From NCBI GenBank assembly GCA_014529385.2, contig CM043952.1, positions 157,943,557 to 158,007,556 on the forward strand: DNA of 64,000 nucleotides, written 5' to 3'. Source of the stretch: Adiantum capillus-veneris (lineage: Eukaryota; Streptophyta; Polypodiopsida; Polypodiales; Pteridaceae). The position numbers and the translations under genes are program-made. The notes beneath the pieces were generated by a model. The model had not been told where the DNA came from. It saw only the letters and a program-made list of their open reading frames with translations, and ran no database searches. Shown one piece after another: positions 22,384 to 34,999 of this stretch (positions are counted from its first letter, which is position 1; each line of letters starts with the position of its first letter).

Positions 22384-23880
22384 TGGTGTCCATGTACATG
22401 CCTTTGAATGGCTTAAATGCTCTTGGAGAGCTGTTAGATTGATATCCTATATTTTTTTGGACACAGGATGTTAATCATGGGTTTCTCTAAGAGTTAGCAA
22501 AATCCTATAATACACATTTTCATGGCCTTATGGCCATATGGATATGATTTTTATAGAATGGAGACAACTCTATAACCTCAACATTGTAGGGTAACTTTTT
22601 CTTGTAGCACACTATGGCCCTAGGGCCATAATGTGGTCTTTGCATGTACCATTGTATGGCTCTAGATCCATAGGGAATTTATGAAGTACTTTATACATAA
22701 AGAGAAATAATATATAGTCTTTGGGACAAATTATATACTTTAATGAAACAACTCCTTTGCCTATTTACTTAGCATTATGTAGATCCTAAAGACAAAGGTT
22801 CCCTCTATGTTTTTAGAAACTTATTTCCCTAAGTCCATAGGGTAGCCAAGGTGCCTATTAAGAGAATAATGCAATATATTTGAAGAGTATCCAATGGCCC
22901 CAAGGGTAATGGGTAGACTAGGTGTCCTTCTAGAGCATCTATATTGACATCCTTGCCCGTGGAATCATAGGGTACAAAAAGGATTTCTTATAGGTATCAA
23001 AGGAGAGAAAATTATAGTCCTAAGATTTTAGAATGTTTTATATATGTGCCACCCTATAGACATAGAGCTATAGGACCTATATGGTATCTTACAGAGAACA
23101 AGCATAAATATATAGCCTCTAGGCATAGGATATATTTTGGTGATCTCACCACAACCCCTTGATCTTTTTACTCATCAAAACATAGATCATAGTGCCAAAG
23201 GGTTTTCCCTCTATTTTAGTTAGACAACCCTATGGACTTATCACCATAGGGTGGCAGAGGGAAATAGGGTGCCCTTTGTATGGTTTTATGACCATAGCAT
23301 GGTATTCTTTGATACAAGGTTGTTGATAATAGGTTTCAAAAGAAACCCACATTTTAGTCTATGGCCTAATGGCCATAGGATGCTCTTTGTGGATATTTTT
23401 AAGACTCTATGAAAGCCAAAAATATGTCCTTTTTATGGAATTAGGACTATAGTCCTAATATTGAGAGAAGTATAGGCCTAATATTGTAGAATGTTTTATA
23501 TATGTACCACCTATAGCCATAGGGCTATAGGGACTATATGGAGTACCTTGTAGAGAAAATGAAATCAATCTATAGCCTTTGGACATAGGTTACATTTTGG
23601 TGATCTTGTCACGATCCTTTGATACTTTTACTTCACATAAATTGGACTTATGGCCATAGGGTGGCAAAGGTGCCCTATGCTTTAACATCTTAATGTACTA
23701 TAAACAAGGAGTACTCAATGGCCACAAGATCATTGGTGACCTAACTGTATCTATAGGGGCTTTATATTGGGAACCTATGGACCAAGAGGAACAGGGTTCC
23801 CTTTGTATGGTTTGACCATAGCATGGTATGATTTTAACGTAAGAGTCTGTAGTGTTACATAGATCCTATTTATCTTGGCT
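22384..23880. repeat. Satellite block 4 (worn)
   Basis: The satellite interrupted by the Copia element continues here in degenerate form, with scattered 'ctatggccctagggccata' cores (for example about 22610-22632). A longer repeat of about 463 bp is superposed: 'tagaatgttttatatatgt' near 23024 recurs near 23487, and 'attttggtgatct' follows in both. No gene is seen. Confidence 0.75.
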
Positions 23881-25170
23881 TCTTAAGTGTCACTTGGGCC
23901 ATCACACAATATTTCCAAATATGCTAAAAACATGTGATGCATAAACTATGCCACCCTTATGGCATGAACACCGTAGGGTCCTTTGCAAGTGTAGACTATA
24001 AAAGGAGTTTGGATTTGGACAATAACCTATGCCCTTATGGAAAGAGAAAGGTACAAATAATACTAACAATAGATTCCAAAGTGAAAATGGGAGCATTGAA
24101 AAGAGAATCAACAATAGCTTTGTAGGTGCTCGTTTTAAATGCTAGATAGTTTTCTAAGTCTTAAATTTCATGGTTTTCCTGATTTTAAAGTCACATGATT
24201 ACAAATAATTATTTCTTATATTATTAAATTCAATAACACATTTATTTTTCTCAATGTTCCTAATAACCTTGTATGTAAATTTGGTTGTCTGACAAAATCT
24301 TCAAAAATATAGGACATTGGAATTTTTGAAAGAATTGAAAGGGTGGCATATCTTTGATGTTAGGAAAACATGCTCAAGAAACTAATCAAGGTCACAAAAT
24401 TCAAAAGAAAGTTTTTTGAAAGTGCAAACACATCCACAATGTTCATTAATAGGTCTAAGATATTCACTTCAATGCATTTGGTTGTCTTTGATTTAACACC
24501 TAAAAATACAATCCAATTTACAAACTTAAACAATTGTTAGGCATTATACAATCATTTCTTTGCAAATAAACCTTAATACAATGTTCCGATTTCTACATGA
24601 CAAGCTAAAAAAAATTAATAGTCCTAGCTTCCCTCTATAAAAAAAAATGCAAGATATGAATTTCAATTCTCTACATCATCTAGAAGAAAAGAAAATCATA
24701 GATTGGACCAAAATAATCGCACTTTATATCTTTGAATAAAATCTTGTTAGAACTAGATCTTCACATAATTCAGAGTAAAAATGCTTCATAAACCATTGTC
24801 CCTTTGATACTCGATGTCTAATATCTAAGCAAGTAATGTCATTTACAAACAAATGTTGAATATATGTTTAATCTAGTTATTTGTAATACAAAGATAATTA
24901 TTTCAAACGCTTACACCATCAATTCACAATAGAATAATTTATTTCATTCTCAATATAATTTTAAACCTTAATCACAAGCTAAGCAATATAAATCCCAAAT
25001 GTATATGAACTCTATGATTCCAAGGCAATAAGGTGACATATCTTCTGCCATATATTCTTCCATAAGTTTGGTCTGGTATTTTCACACTATGACCTTGAGA
25101 TCTTCAACAAGATAGTAAGGACAAAGAACAATATTTTTGAAACACTTAAAGAGTCTTTAGGTGAGCTAGA
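23881..25170. other. AT-rich stretch without a gene
   Basis: Two short overlapping open stretches near 23.9-24.1 kb match nothing I know. The remainder is AT-rich with no visible structure. Confidence 0.5.
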
Positions 25171-25912
25171 CTAACCAACCTATGGCCTAAATGCCACACG
25201 GTGTCATGTGATATTTTATAAGAGTTTTATACCAAAAAACCCTCTGGTCCTAAGACCACACGGTGCTCTTTGTGTAAACTAGAAACCCTATGGCCTTAGG
25301 GCCATAGGGTGCTCTTTTTGATGGCTGGAGACCCTATGGACCTAAGGCCGCATAACGCTCTTTGTTTAAGCTAGAAGCCCTATGGACCTAATGCCACATG
25401 GTGCTCTTTGTGATGGCTAGAAACTCTATGGCCCTTAGGCCACATGGTTCTCTTTGTGTAAGTTAGAAACCCTATGTCCCAAAGGCCACATGGTCCACTT
25501 TGTGATGGCTAGAAACCCTATGGCCCTAAGGCCACAGGGTGCTCTTTTTGTTAGCTAGAAACACAATGGCCATAAGGCCACAAGGTGATCTTTGTGTTAG
25601 CTAGAAACCCTATGGTCCTAACACCACCACAGGGTGATTCTTTTAATATCCAAAAACCCTCTCGTCCTAAGGCCATAGGGTGCTCTTTGTGTAAGCTAGA
25701 AACCCTATGGCCATAGGGTTCTCTTTCTAATGGCAAGAGAGCCTATGGCCCTAAGGCCACAGGGTCCTCTTTGTGATGGCTAAGGCCATAGGGTTTCTAG
25801 CTTACACAAAGAGCTTCCTATGGCCTTAGGGCCATAGGGTTACTAGCCATCACAAAGAGAACTGTGTAGCCTTAGATCCATAGGATTTCTAGCGATCACA
25901 AATGGAATTGGA
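25171..25912. repeat. Satellite block 5 (type B), cut by Gypsy-1
   Basis: Units of about 46 bp: a 'gctctttgtgatggctaga' segment joined to the 'ccctatggccctaaggcc' core. Near 25775-25880 units appear in inverted orientation ('agccatcacaaagag'). The block ends at ACAAA (25908-25912), the Gypsy-1 target duplication, inside a 'gatcacaaa' word. Confidence 0.9.
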
Positions 25913-26394
25913 GCTGATCTCTTCAGATAGCTAATTCCAATGTTAGAAGATTTCGGCTACTAATGATGTGTTAGTTTAAACAGTCGACTGGACAGAGAAT
26001 CAGAAACTGAACTAGAATTTATCTACTGGAATGAGAATCAAACTATGTACTGAGAATAATATTCAGATTCAGATTTAGAGTACTGGACACAGAGTAAGTG
26101 TAACTGGAATATCTGCCATGATTGGAATTACAGATAAAAGATTACAGTGAGTATGATATGATTTACAGAGAGAATACAGCCGACAATAACTGCTAATGAT
26201 TGACAACTCAAGTACAAATCCTGCCGAAATGCTCACCCAAATGCCAACCAAATGCTAACCCGATCACAATGTAGCTGGCCCTATTTATACACCTTGGGTT
26301 TATCGTAGTAATTACTGTAGTAATTAGTAACTAATTCGTTGCCCGTCTCATAAAAGAACGTTCCCACTTAGTGAAGTTGTCTCAACCATCTACA
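25913..26394 (-). repeat. Left (3') LTR of Gypsy-1
   Basis: 482 bp, collinear with 36452-36913 except for an indel of about 20 bp near the U5 side and a small one near 26240. In the element sense it starts TGTAGATGG and ends CCAATTCCA. Confidence 0.93.
26282..26289 (-). promoter_or_regulatory. Putative TATA box in the LTR
   Basis: The minus strand reads TATAAATA about 105 bp into the LTR in element sense. The same octamer is kept in the other LTR (36801-36808). Its position and conservation suit a U3 promoter for element RNA, but transcription is not shown. Confidence 0.55.
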
Positions 26395-26411
26395 TTCTTC
26401 CCTCCTTTCTT
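26395..26411 (-). other. Polypurine tract of Gypsy-1
   Basis: The minus strand reads AAGAAAGGAGGGAAGAA directly before the 3' LTR. This is the expected plus-strand primer position and supports the orientation. Confidence 0.85.
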
Positions 26412-26459
26412 GAATTTTGGCAATAATCCAAAAATTTTGAAAAAATCCCCTGTCTGATT

Positions 26460-29303
26460 CTAATTTGAGACTGAAAAATCCACCGTCTGGTTCTGATGTT
26501 GGGGATTGGACTTGACCAATGATAGAGTGGCCATACAAAGATTGCGAGAGGCAGCTGAAAAGTCCAAGGTAGAGCTCTCATCGTCTACACAAACTGATAT
26601 CAATCTTTCAGCTGAGGAAGAAAAGTCGCCACTGAATTCTGAGATGGAACTACCCAGTATCCTTCCACTGAACCATCTTCCATTTGCCCTTTGACCTGGA
26701 TGGTGTCTAAGAAGTCCCAGTACCAGCATTCTTCTTCTGAATGAGTTGTTAAATGGCCTCCTGATCAAGCTGATCCCGCCTTTCTGTGGTCATCTCTACT
26801 TCATAAGGCGTGAGGGAATGACAGGTTTTGGTGTCAGGATCATAGAGTGTGCGTCTGCCTTGGTGATCCTGGTTCTGGCCAGCTTGTGACAATGCGAAGC
26901 AGTATAGATCCATCCTTCTGGAAGAGGCTAATTATTTTTGACCCAAGCTTCGAAAAGAATCTCATTCATCTCCCTATACTATGGTGCCAGGCCCACCTTA
27001 GCTGCAATATCCTTTTCAGGCAATTTAGAAGATTCGACAGTAAGTTGCAGTGCAGCTGATTAGTGATCTTGGTCAGGCACCTGATCTGAATCTTCCACTG
27101 ACCCATACACATCCGGATCCTGTGCATCTCCTCTTTCAATGCATGAATATCATTGAGTTGGATAGCATCATTGAACAACGTTTGTCAAGTTTTCCATTCC
27201 ACAATAGATCGCTCATACCAATCCTGGAGCTCATCAATAATCTTGAAGTATGTAAGGTGATCAACTGGTTCTGGATGTTGAGGATAAAGTGTTGGAAAAA
27301 ATCTTGGTAGCTACGTCTCTCTTGCTGGAAAGGCATACAAGAGAACAGGAGAATCAGGCACGAATTCTAAAAAATTGAGAATAGCGTGGTTCTCTTGCTG
27401 CATCATCTTTCTGGTGATTCTCACTAGCTGAAACAATTTGCGGAGAGTAGTTGCCTGTGCTCCGACTGACATTCTAGTCTGAGGTCCTTTACTAGTGGTT
27501 GTCTGATCCTCAAGAATGGCCCTTACTCTCTGATCCAAGACTGCTTTGTCAATTTGCATCTGCACCAAAACCTCCTTTAAATATTCCCTAACATCCTTCA
27601 TACATTTGTAAGTTGGTTTGTTTCCCAACAGAAGTTCTAATTCAAGGGCGAGAGAGCAACAATCTGCAGTAGACTGTCTTTGCAAATGTGGGTTGGTCAC
27701 TCTCTCTTCAGCAGTGATTATCCATTCAGGAACCCTTTCCAGCAGCTGGACTGTGCTGGGATGCGCAGGTAAACGGAAAGCTTCTTGATCATGAAAAGCC
27801 GCTGATTTTCAATGCTCCACCATTTCCCTGGCCCCAACATACAGCCTCTAAAACCGTTCCAGATCAGACAAGAGATCATCATCCTCCAGATATTGTCTGG
27901 TTATGGAAGCCTGCTGATGTCTCAATTGCCTGTTCAGGGTAATAAGCTGCAAAGTATGTTGTTGATCAGCCACTGGTCCCTCATATCGAACTTTTCTTTT
28001 CCCCTTAGCCTCCCTACTAAGCTCGGACTGATTTGTTGGCTGATTCCCAGTATCACTGGGATGTTCTTCTGACTGCTGGTTACCTATCTGCTGCTGCCCT
28101 TCATTCTGGTCTTCCTGCTGGCCCTTATCTAGCCTAGCTAGTCTGATTGTGACTGACCTCCTTCATTTGGCCCTGTACCACCAGTACCAGGTCCTGGAGG
28201 TGGAGATGGAGGTGGGGCATCATCATCATCATTTCTATGCCCTTCTTCTTGATCATCCTCCTCCTTATCAGCTCCTTCTTCCTTATCTTCTTCTGCTTCA
28301 TTCAAGGAATTCTGCTGCTCCATATAATCCAGTATTGCTTGATTAACCAGAGCATTATTATACTCAGTCACTTTGTCTTGCAAATCGCTCTGCATAGTCT
28401 CCATGAGAGACTTCAAATTTTCCATATCAAATACATCATTGCCTGCTGGATTTCAAATTTCAGCCAAGCTATTATAGACATATCTGTCAGTGGGGGAAGC
28501 CTTCAGAGCTGTATGGTGAATAAACAAGGAGTTGAATTCAACTCTCTTCATTTTCAGCATCATTTCAGCTCATTTTGTAGCTCTCAGCGCTTCATTCCTT
28601 TGTCCCTTGATGACCAGCATCTCAGATTCCGCCTTAGCTAGCTTCTTGTTTAATAGCTCAATAACCCTATCTGAATGAGCTTCAAGTAGCCTATGTTGCA
28701 TATTCTGCTCATCTTGTGCTATCTTGAGCTTCTGAATCTGGCCTTCAGCTTCCTTCAAGTCAGCTTTAGCCTTTTTCAGTTCATCTTTTGACCCAGCAGC
28801 ATCCATCATTTGTCCCATATAGTTGACAATAGTATTCCAAGAGGACTGGATGAGGACTGAACATCCGTCCTTTACTGTAGTTGGTTCAGAATCAGTAGGC
28901 TCATATACTGTCTCACTGGAGCCATATAGGGTAGGGCTGCATAATCAGCTTCATGTAGAAGAAGACGCCCTTTCAGTGGATGGGTATACATCTGCTGCAA
29001 CCTGTCCTTCTTTACCAGGTGCAAAGTTTGTTCATTATTTGGAATAGAGACACCACCCGGTAAAGTTGAAGAAGCTGGACCTTTGCCTTTGTCCACTTGT
29101 CCTTTGCCTTTGTCCTCAGTTGACTGCTCTGCTACCTTCTCAAAAATTGATGCTTTTGCATGATCTTTTCCAGAACCAGTAGCGACTGTACTATGTCCTA
29201 CTGACTGGTGAAGCACAGTATTCTGAGCAGGTTGCTTCTCAGTTTGGCTCACTATAGCCTTTTCAGTATTCACAGTCTTGACCTGGCTCTCTATCTGCTT
29301 CAA
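26460..29303 (-). mobile_element. Gypsy-1 extra coding region, distal part
   Basis: Several same-sense open stretches fill the space between the accessory ORF and the 3' LTR. About 28570-28818 is strongly helical and charged (KDELKKAKADLKEAEGQIQK), suggesting a coiled coil. About 28138-28425 is acidic and ends Pro/Gly-rich. About 28872-29303 is Lys/Gln/Ser-rich. None matches a domain I recognise. They may be the remains of one long accessory protein, which is inference. The region is fragmented. Confidence 0.55.
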
Positions 29304-29320
29304 AAATTCACTGCTCTTCG

Positions 29321-30136
29321 TCAGTGTAGTCTTTGGCTTCTTCGAACTGCCAGCCTATTCTCCGTAGCTTTCCTTTTCAGACCAGTTGGAGTTGTTTGAC
29401 TGTCCGTCGCTTTGTCATCTGAGGACAGATCAATATTCTTGGGTTCTGAAACTGGCTTCTCACTCCAAGCCCTTTTTACATGTCTATGAACCTCTAGAGC
29501 AGTGGCCCAATACAAGAATTTCCAAACATACCAGGCTTTAAAAACATTCTGGGATTTTAACTTTGCAGTTTGCTGGAGCACATTGTGTGACAGGATTTGA
29601 CAAAGGTTAATAGAGACCTTTGAATTCAATGTCTTGGCCAACAGCATAGCAAAGACTTTCTCAGACACATATGTTGGATTATTTTTAAGGCTTACTGCTT
29701 CAGCCACAAGCCTGTAAGCAGTAGAAGCTTCCAGTCCTGCTATTGGAATCCCTTCACCACTGGCCTTGCACTTGCGCTTAACCGCTTCATCCTCCTTTAG
29801 GACTATACTTATCTGTTGTGGGGTCACCACAAATGGCTTGGGCTCATTGGGCATCCGGAATACAAAAGCAATGTCGTCTGGTGTAGCCGACACCTTTTGA
29901 CCATTCACTATGGCACTGCCATCTTCAGCATCGAAAGAATCAAGAACGTGCTTTATGATGTCTGCATCGAAATCAATTCTTGTGGCTTGCAGAACAACTC
30001 GTAGATCCCATAGTTGTAGCAATGCCATTGCTTGGTCGGTGAATACATAGCACTGAATCTTACTATACGGAATGATGGGAAGGCTTGCCTTTGCAGGAGT
30101 AACTATGGCTTGGGTTTCCTCAAGAGACTCCTGCAT
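29321..30136 (-). mobile_element. Gypsy-1 accessory ORF
   Basis: A 271-residue open stretch lies downstream of integrase in the element's sense. It begins MQESLEETQAIV and contains YVFTDQAMALLQLWDL, FDADIIKHVLDSF, VNGQKVSATPDDIAFVFRM and a helical central part. It ends with a basic, nuclear-localisation-like tail (LKRKATENRLAVRRSQRLH). The 'insert, then ..I..vf.mp' pattern recalls the plant transposon-associated domain seen in accessory ORFs of Athila/Tat elements, but the likeness is weak and I give no function. No signal peptide or membrane segment is seen, so an envelope role is not supported. Confidence 0.6.
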
Positions 30137-30779
30137 CTTTTCTTAGCGTTTCCTCCTACCTGTACATTGTGCAGATGACGAAACAGGCGAAGGACAAGAA
30201 GACTTACTTGATGCTTCAAAGCCGTACCTAGGTGTCGCTGGCAAAGCTAGTCGACAGCCGACTGTCTCTTTAGAGGACGAGGTCTGCGGCTGTAGCGAAG
30301 AAACCTCGGAGCTTGGCGATGGCAAATGAATAACGGGAGGAAATTGTCATGCAAGGGATTTGTAAGGAAAAATGCCGACTCTCCTGACTGTTATATGTGT
30401 TCGCGCCATAAAAGCTCCACCACTCGCCGCTCCTAGACTTGTGTGCATCATTGCTGTCGTGGCATACATGCATTGAACAAGACTTCTACCCATCCTTGAA
30501 ATGATTACTACTAGCGTGCCATCTGATTGTTGGACGCTTAAAAGTTGAAAAGTGTGTTCCCACTGATATTGGACTGGTTTCCAGTCTGGGTTGATCACAC
30601 TGGTACTGATTCTAAGATCAGTCTGGTTTGGTTCCACTGGTACTGGTTCTAAAATTGGAACTGGTTGCACATGAAAAAGCCCAAAAATATCCAATACTGG
30701 TATCTCTTTATCTGCAGTTCCCAATTCCCTAGTACCTTGTTCTTGCCTAGACTCTCTAGATTTTGAATAGTAAAGCTTG

Positions 30780-31930
30780 ATCTTTGCACAGTTATATACT
30801 CCTGGCAACAATAATCCAGATAAATCTTTCAGTCTTACTGTACCATTGGAGAAGACCCAGTCTACCTCAAATGGTCCTACCTAGGCAATCTTCAGGTTTG
30901 GCTTCTTCGGACCCAGTCTAGACTGATAGAGAAGCACCAAATCTCCTTTCTAAAATTCCTAAACCTTAATTCAGTGATCATGCCAGTGCTTCCTTCATTG
31001 TTGAATAATTTCTTGTTCCAGCATAGCCCGTTTCCTGAGTTCATCTAACTGCATAAGTTCATCTAGGCGCTTTTTCAGATTGTGGTTGAAGTCTAAGACA
31101 TACTTCACAGCCATTCTCAGACTTGGAATAACAAACTCCATAGAAACCACAGCTTCAATGCCATACACCATTCTAAATGGTGTCAACCAAGTAGTGACCT
31201 TGTAAGCTGTCCTATATGCCCATAGAGCACTCTGGAGTTTCAAATCCCACTGGTCTGGTTTCTTTTGCACAACCTTAGTGAGAATAGTCTTGATTGTTTT
31301 GTTACTGCTTTCAGCCTATCCATTGCATCTGGGATAATAAAGAGTATATTTCTGATGCTTGACTGAAAGCATATCCAATAGAATTTCCATAGTATCATTG
31401 ATAAAATGTGTTCCTTGGTATGACACAATCTCTATTGGACATCCATATCGACAAACAATATTTTCAAATAGAAACCTTGCAGTTGACTTGGCTGTGTTGT
31501 CAGGAAGAGCTTTAGCTTCCACCCACTTAGTGACATAACAAGTAGTCATTACTATGTACTTGTTCTTCCTGGGAGTAACCTTCTTAAAAGGTCCCATAAA
31601 ATCTAATCCCATTTCATGAACACACCCAGTGGTTGTACTGGTGTCAAAGGAGTCATATTTGCAGCTGTTGGTTGACCCATTCTTTGGCATATGTCACAAG
31701 TTTTACAAAAACTTCTAACATCAGCAATCAGTGTTTGCCACCACAGACCAGCTTGTAGAATCTTCTTGTAGGTTACTTCATTGGAAAAATGTCCACCAGA
31801 TTCACCATTATGTGCTTCTGGAATCACTTGCATTCTTCCTTCCATAGGCACACAACGCCAAAGTATACCATCAACACCCAATCGATAGAGTGACCCTCCG
31901 ATAATAGTACACTTCAAGATTTTGATGACC
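30780..31930 (-). mobile_element. Gypsy-1 integrase region
   Basis: The HHCC zinc-binding part (HFSNEVTYKKILQAGLWW, then CKTCDICQRMG) is followed by the catalytic core (MGLDFMGPFKK, TTCYVTKWVEAKALPDN, YQGTHFIND). The C-terminal part has a WVFSNGTVRLKDL and LLPGVYNCAKIKLYYSK pattern typical of Gypsy integrase tails. Confidence 0.88.
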
Positions 31931-31986
31931 AAAGCTTTCTTCTAGTTCTGCTTCTAGTCCTCTGGAAAAGCACCTTGAGAAAGAAA

Positions 31987-32652
31987 CTAATAAACATCAT
32001 ACCATTCAGGATCAAGTGATTCTCCTGCCTCTAGCTGGAATAAGTCAGCGTCCATTGGTTCATCCCTCAAGGGTGATTCTGAATAACCTTCCGTACTTCT
32101 TGACAGAAAATTATCTCCACAATGATTCTTGCGAGGATTATGAAAAATTCTGAATTCAAACTCCATTAAGAACATCATCCATCGTATCAACCTGCCTTGA
32201 ATAATGACTTTATTAATCAAAAACAGAAGAGCTTGATGGTCCACATAAAAATGGAACAACTTTCCCAGCAGATAATGCCTAAACTTTGTAGCACTGAAAA
32301 CCATTCCAAGGGCTTCTCTCTTAGTAGTTGTATACCCTTGTTCAGCCTGACTGAATCTGTGACTGGAAAAATAAACCAGATAATCAGTCCTTCCGTCTTG
32401 CTGAGCCAATATCGCCCCCATTTCCAATCCCGAAGCATCTACTTGTACATGGAAAATAACATCCCAATTGGGTTGCCTAAGGACTGGCTTACTGATAATG
32501 GCCTTTTTCAGATTCTGGAAGCTCTCCTCACATTTAGTAGTCCAATTGAACTTATTGGTCTTCTTTGTAAGCTCATATAATGGTACTGCTTGATAAGCAA
32601 ACTTATGTACAAATCTTCTATAGAAGTTAACATAACCCAGGAAAGAGCTCAA
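31987..32652 (-). mobile_element. Gypsy-1 RNase H region
   Basis: Landmarks are FLGYVNFYRRFVHKFA, FQVDASG-type core (FHVQVDASGLEMGAILAQQ), YFSSHRFSQAEQGYTTTKRE and FRHYLLGKLFHFYVDHQAL, as in Ty3/Gypsy RT-RH. Confidence 0.92.
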
Positions 32653-32689
32653 CTCTGAAGCATTTCTCGGTGCTTTAGCTTGTTGAACA

Positions 32690-33320
32690 CACTAAATTTT
32701 ATCGTTGGCCATTTCTATTCCATTTCGAGAAACTACATGTCCCAGTAGTTGTCCCTTCGAGACTATGAAAACGGATTTAAATGGATTCAAACAAATCCGC
32801 TTCTCCTGACAGCATTTGAAAACCATTTCTAGGAATAGTAGGTGTTGTTTCTCATCTGAATATACAATAAAGTCATCCATAAAGAGAGCGAGGAACCGAT
32901 GAAGGAATTCATTGATCATTTCCATCATACACCGCTGAAAGGTAGCTGGTGCATTTCACAGGCCGAAAGGCATCACCAGATACATGAAAGCTCCCCACTT
33001 GGTGATGAAAGTGGTCTTTGCTCTATCTTCAGGAGCGATTTGTAACTGATTGTAGCCACTGTAACCATCCATAAAGCTATACATTTCATATCTGCGATCT
33101 CATCAAGCAACATGTCAGTAAAAGGCAATGGAAATGGATCTTTAATAGTTTGGGCGTTGAGTTTCCTATAGTCGACACAAACTCTCAATTTCCCGTTTTT
33201 CTTGGGAACTACGACTATGGGAAATAGCCGATCACTATTGGCCACCTCTGTGATGAACCCAGCCTTGAGAAGATTATCAATCTCCTCTTTGACCTTCTTA
33301 GCATAGTTGGGATTCATTCA
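32690..33320 (-). mobile_element. Gypsy-1 reverse transcriptase region
   Basis: Landmarks are KKNGKLRVCVDYRKLNAQT, DPFPLPFTDMLLDEIA, the catalytic FMDDFIVYSD and GQLLGHVVSRNGIEM. This is typical of Ty3/Gypsy RT. Confidence 0.93.
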
Positions 33321-33909
33321 GTATCTTTGCAGTTGTACTGGCCTAGCATCTGGCTTCAACGGTATCCTATGTTAATATACTTCAATATCCACTCCCTTCA
33401 GGTCTGTGTGTTCCCAGGCAAATACGTCTTTGTAGTTGTGGAACATCTTGTGTGCCTTTTCCTTCATTGTCGGGTTGAGATGCTTGTTGACCTTGATCAT
33501 CTTAGGACTATCCTCCAATCCCAGGTTCCATTCTTCCACTTCTTGGTCGTTTGGAAGCAACCAATTAGGCCCGCCTCCTTTTCATTTGGTTGATTCTTCA
33601 GCATAATCCCAGGATGGCCCATTCAGTTCTGAATCAGCATTCTGATCCACTGTGTGTTCTTCAGAACATACTGGCTCCTCTACCATACCAGTATCAGCTG
33701 ATTCCACCAACCTCCCAATTAACTGAACTGATCTTTTCCCTGTGTTGATTTCAATAAACTGATTGGGGAATTGATTTTTCTGCTTGTGAGCCTGCTCTTT
33801 ATTCAGTAAAACTGCATTCAAGTCAATCTCTGCTAAGGGAAATATGTTCAGGGCTGCTAACATTCGTTCGATCTTCTTTGCTCTGTACTTCTGGAATAAC
33901 TCCTTCGAC

Positions 33910-34260
33910 CTCAATTCTTTTCTCCAACTTCTAGTATTGTTCGTCTGGATCTGAATTCTACCGTTGGCCCTTCTATGGTTAATGTTTGATTTGCATAGTC
34001 AGGAACAGCATGTGTTGTTCTCAACCATGGGCGCCCTAGCAGCATCCCATATGCCCCTTGCACATCCAGAACTAAGAAACTGGTTTTAAATTTTTCCGTG
34101 CCTACTCTTATCTGCATATTTTCAATCATGCTCGTAGCTTGTACTACTCTGTGATCTGCCATTCGCACTTTAAATGGTGCTGGCTTTAGATTCGTGATAC
34201 CCATTATATTGACTCCTGCTCCTCCATCCAAGATAACACTTGAAGAGGTTCCCATTTCTT
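33910..34260 (-). mobile_element. Gypsy-1 protease region
   Basis: SVILDGGAGVNIM is the aspartic-protease active-site motif (D-G-G variant), followed by SFLVLDVQGAYGMLLGRPWL, a Tat-like flap and C-terminal signature. Confidence 0.8.
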
Positions 34261-34999
34261 CTGCACCTTGTAGTCCACCTAAATGAGCGGAACTTCATCA
34301 TCTCGGACGGCCGTCAGGTCCACTGTTCTGGCCTTCGCTTCAGCTTTCCTGCACTGTCTGATGAAGCTTGCCACTTCAGGCAAGGTTTTTCTGATATCCT
34401 CCAGCTCTACAGTCAACTTCTGAATTCTATCACAAATTTTAACCTGGATTTCTTCTTTCTCATGGTCAGACTGATTGTCAGAGCTCAAAGAACTGGTTGT
34501 ATCTTCACACTGCCATTCCTGTCTTGTAGTGCTTCCACTCCTTCCATCAACTCTCAGTTCATCAGCCATTCCTTGTACCGCAGCCAGCAAGGTCTCAGGT
34601 ATGCCTGGTATTGACTGATTTTTCTCAGTTGATTGGGCTGGTATCTTATGAATGACTCGGGCTTCAGAACTTTCTGGCTGCTCTGGCAGCTTCTTGGCTA
34701 AATCCTCCGTGATTTTAGCCGCTAGTTCTCTCTGCTCTTGCCATTCATCTACCACCTTCTCTTTACCCTTGGCCTTCCAAATTTCTCTTTGTTGAGCCCA
34801 CTTGCTGTTGTTAGTAGTGACTGGTGTTTCTGAAGTATCTGGAATTTCTTCAATCACTACACCCTTGCTTCTTGTGACTACCCATACTCGGACTAGCTCT
34901 GGTGCCTTAGCCTCAGTATAGCTGTAGTTGCAGGTGCGTGTGGGCATTGAGCTACAAAATGGCCATACTTCCCATAAGTGTAGCAATTCATACTCCAAA

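Noticed and set aside
29321-30136. Envelope gene of Gypsy-1
   Set aside because: No signal peptide, no transmembrane helix and a basic nuclear-type tail. Called only an accessory ORF.
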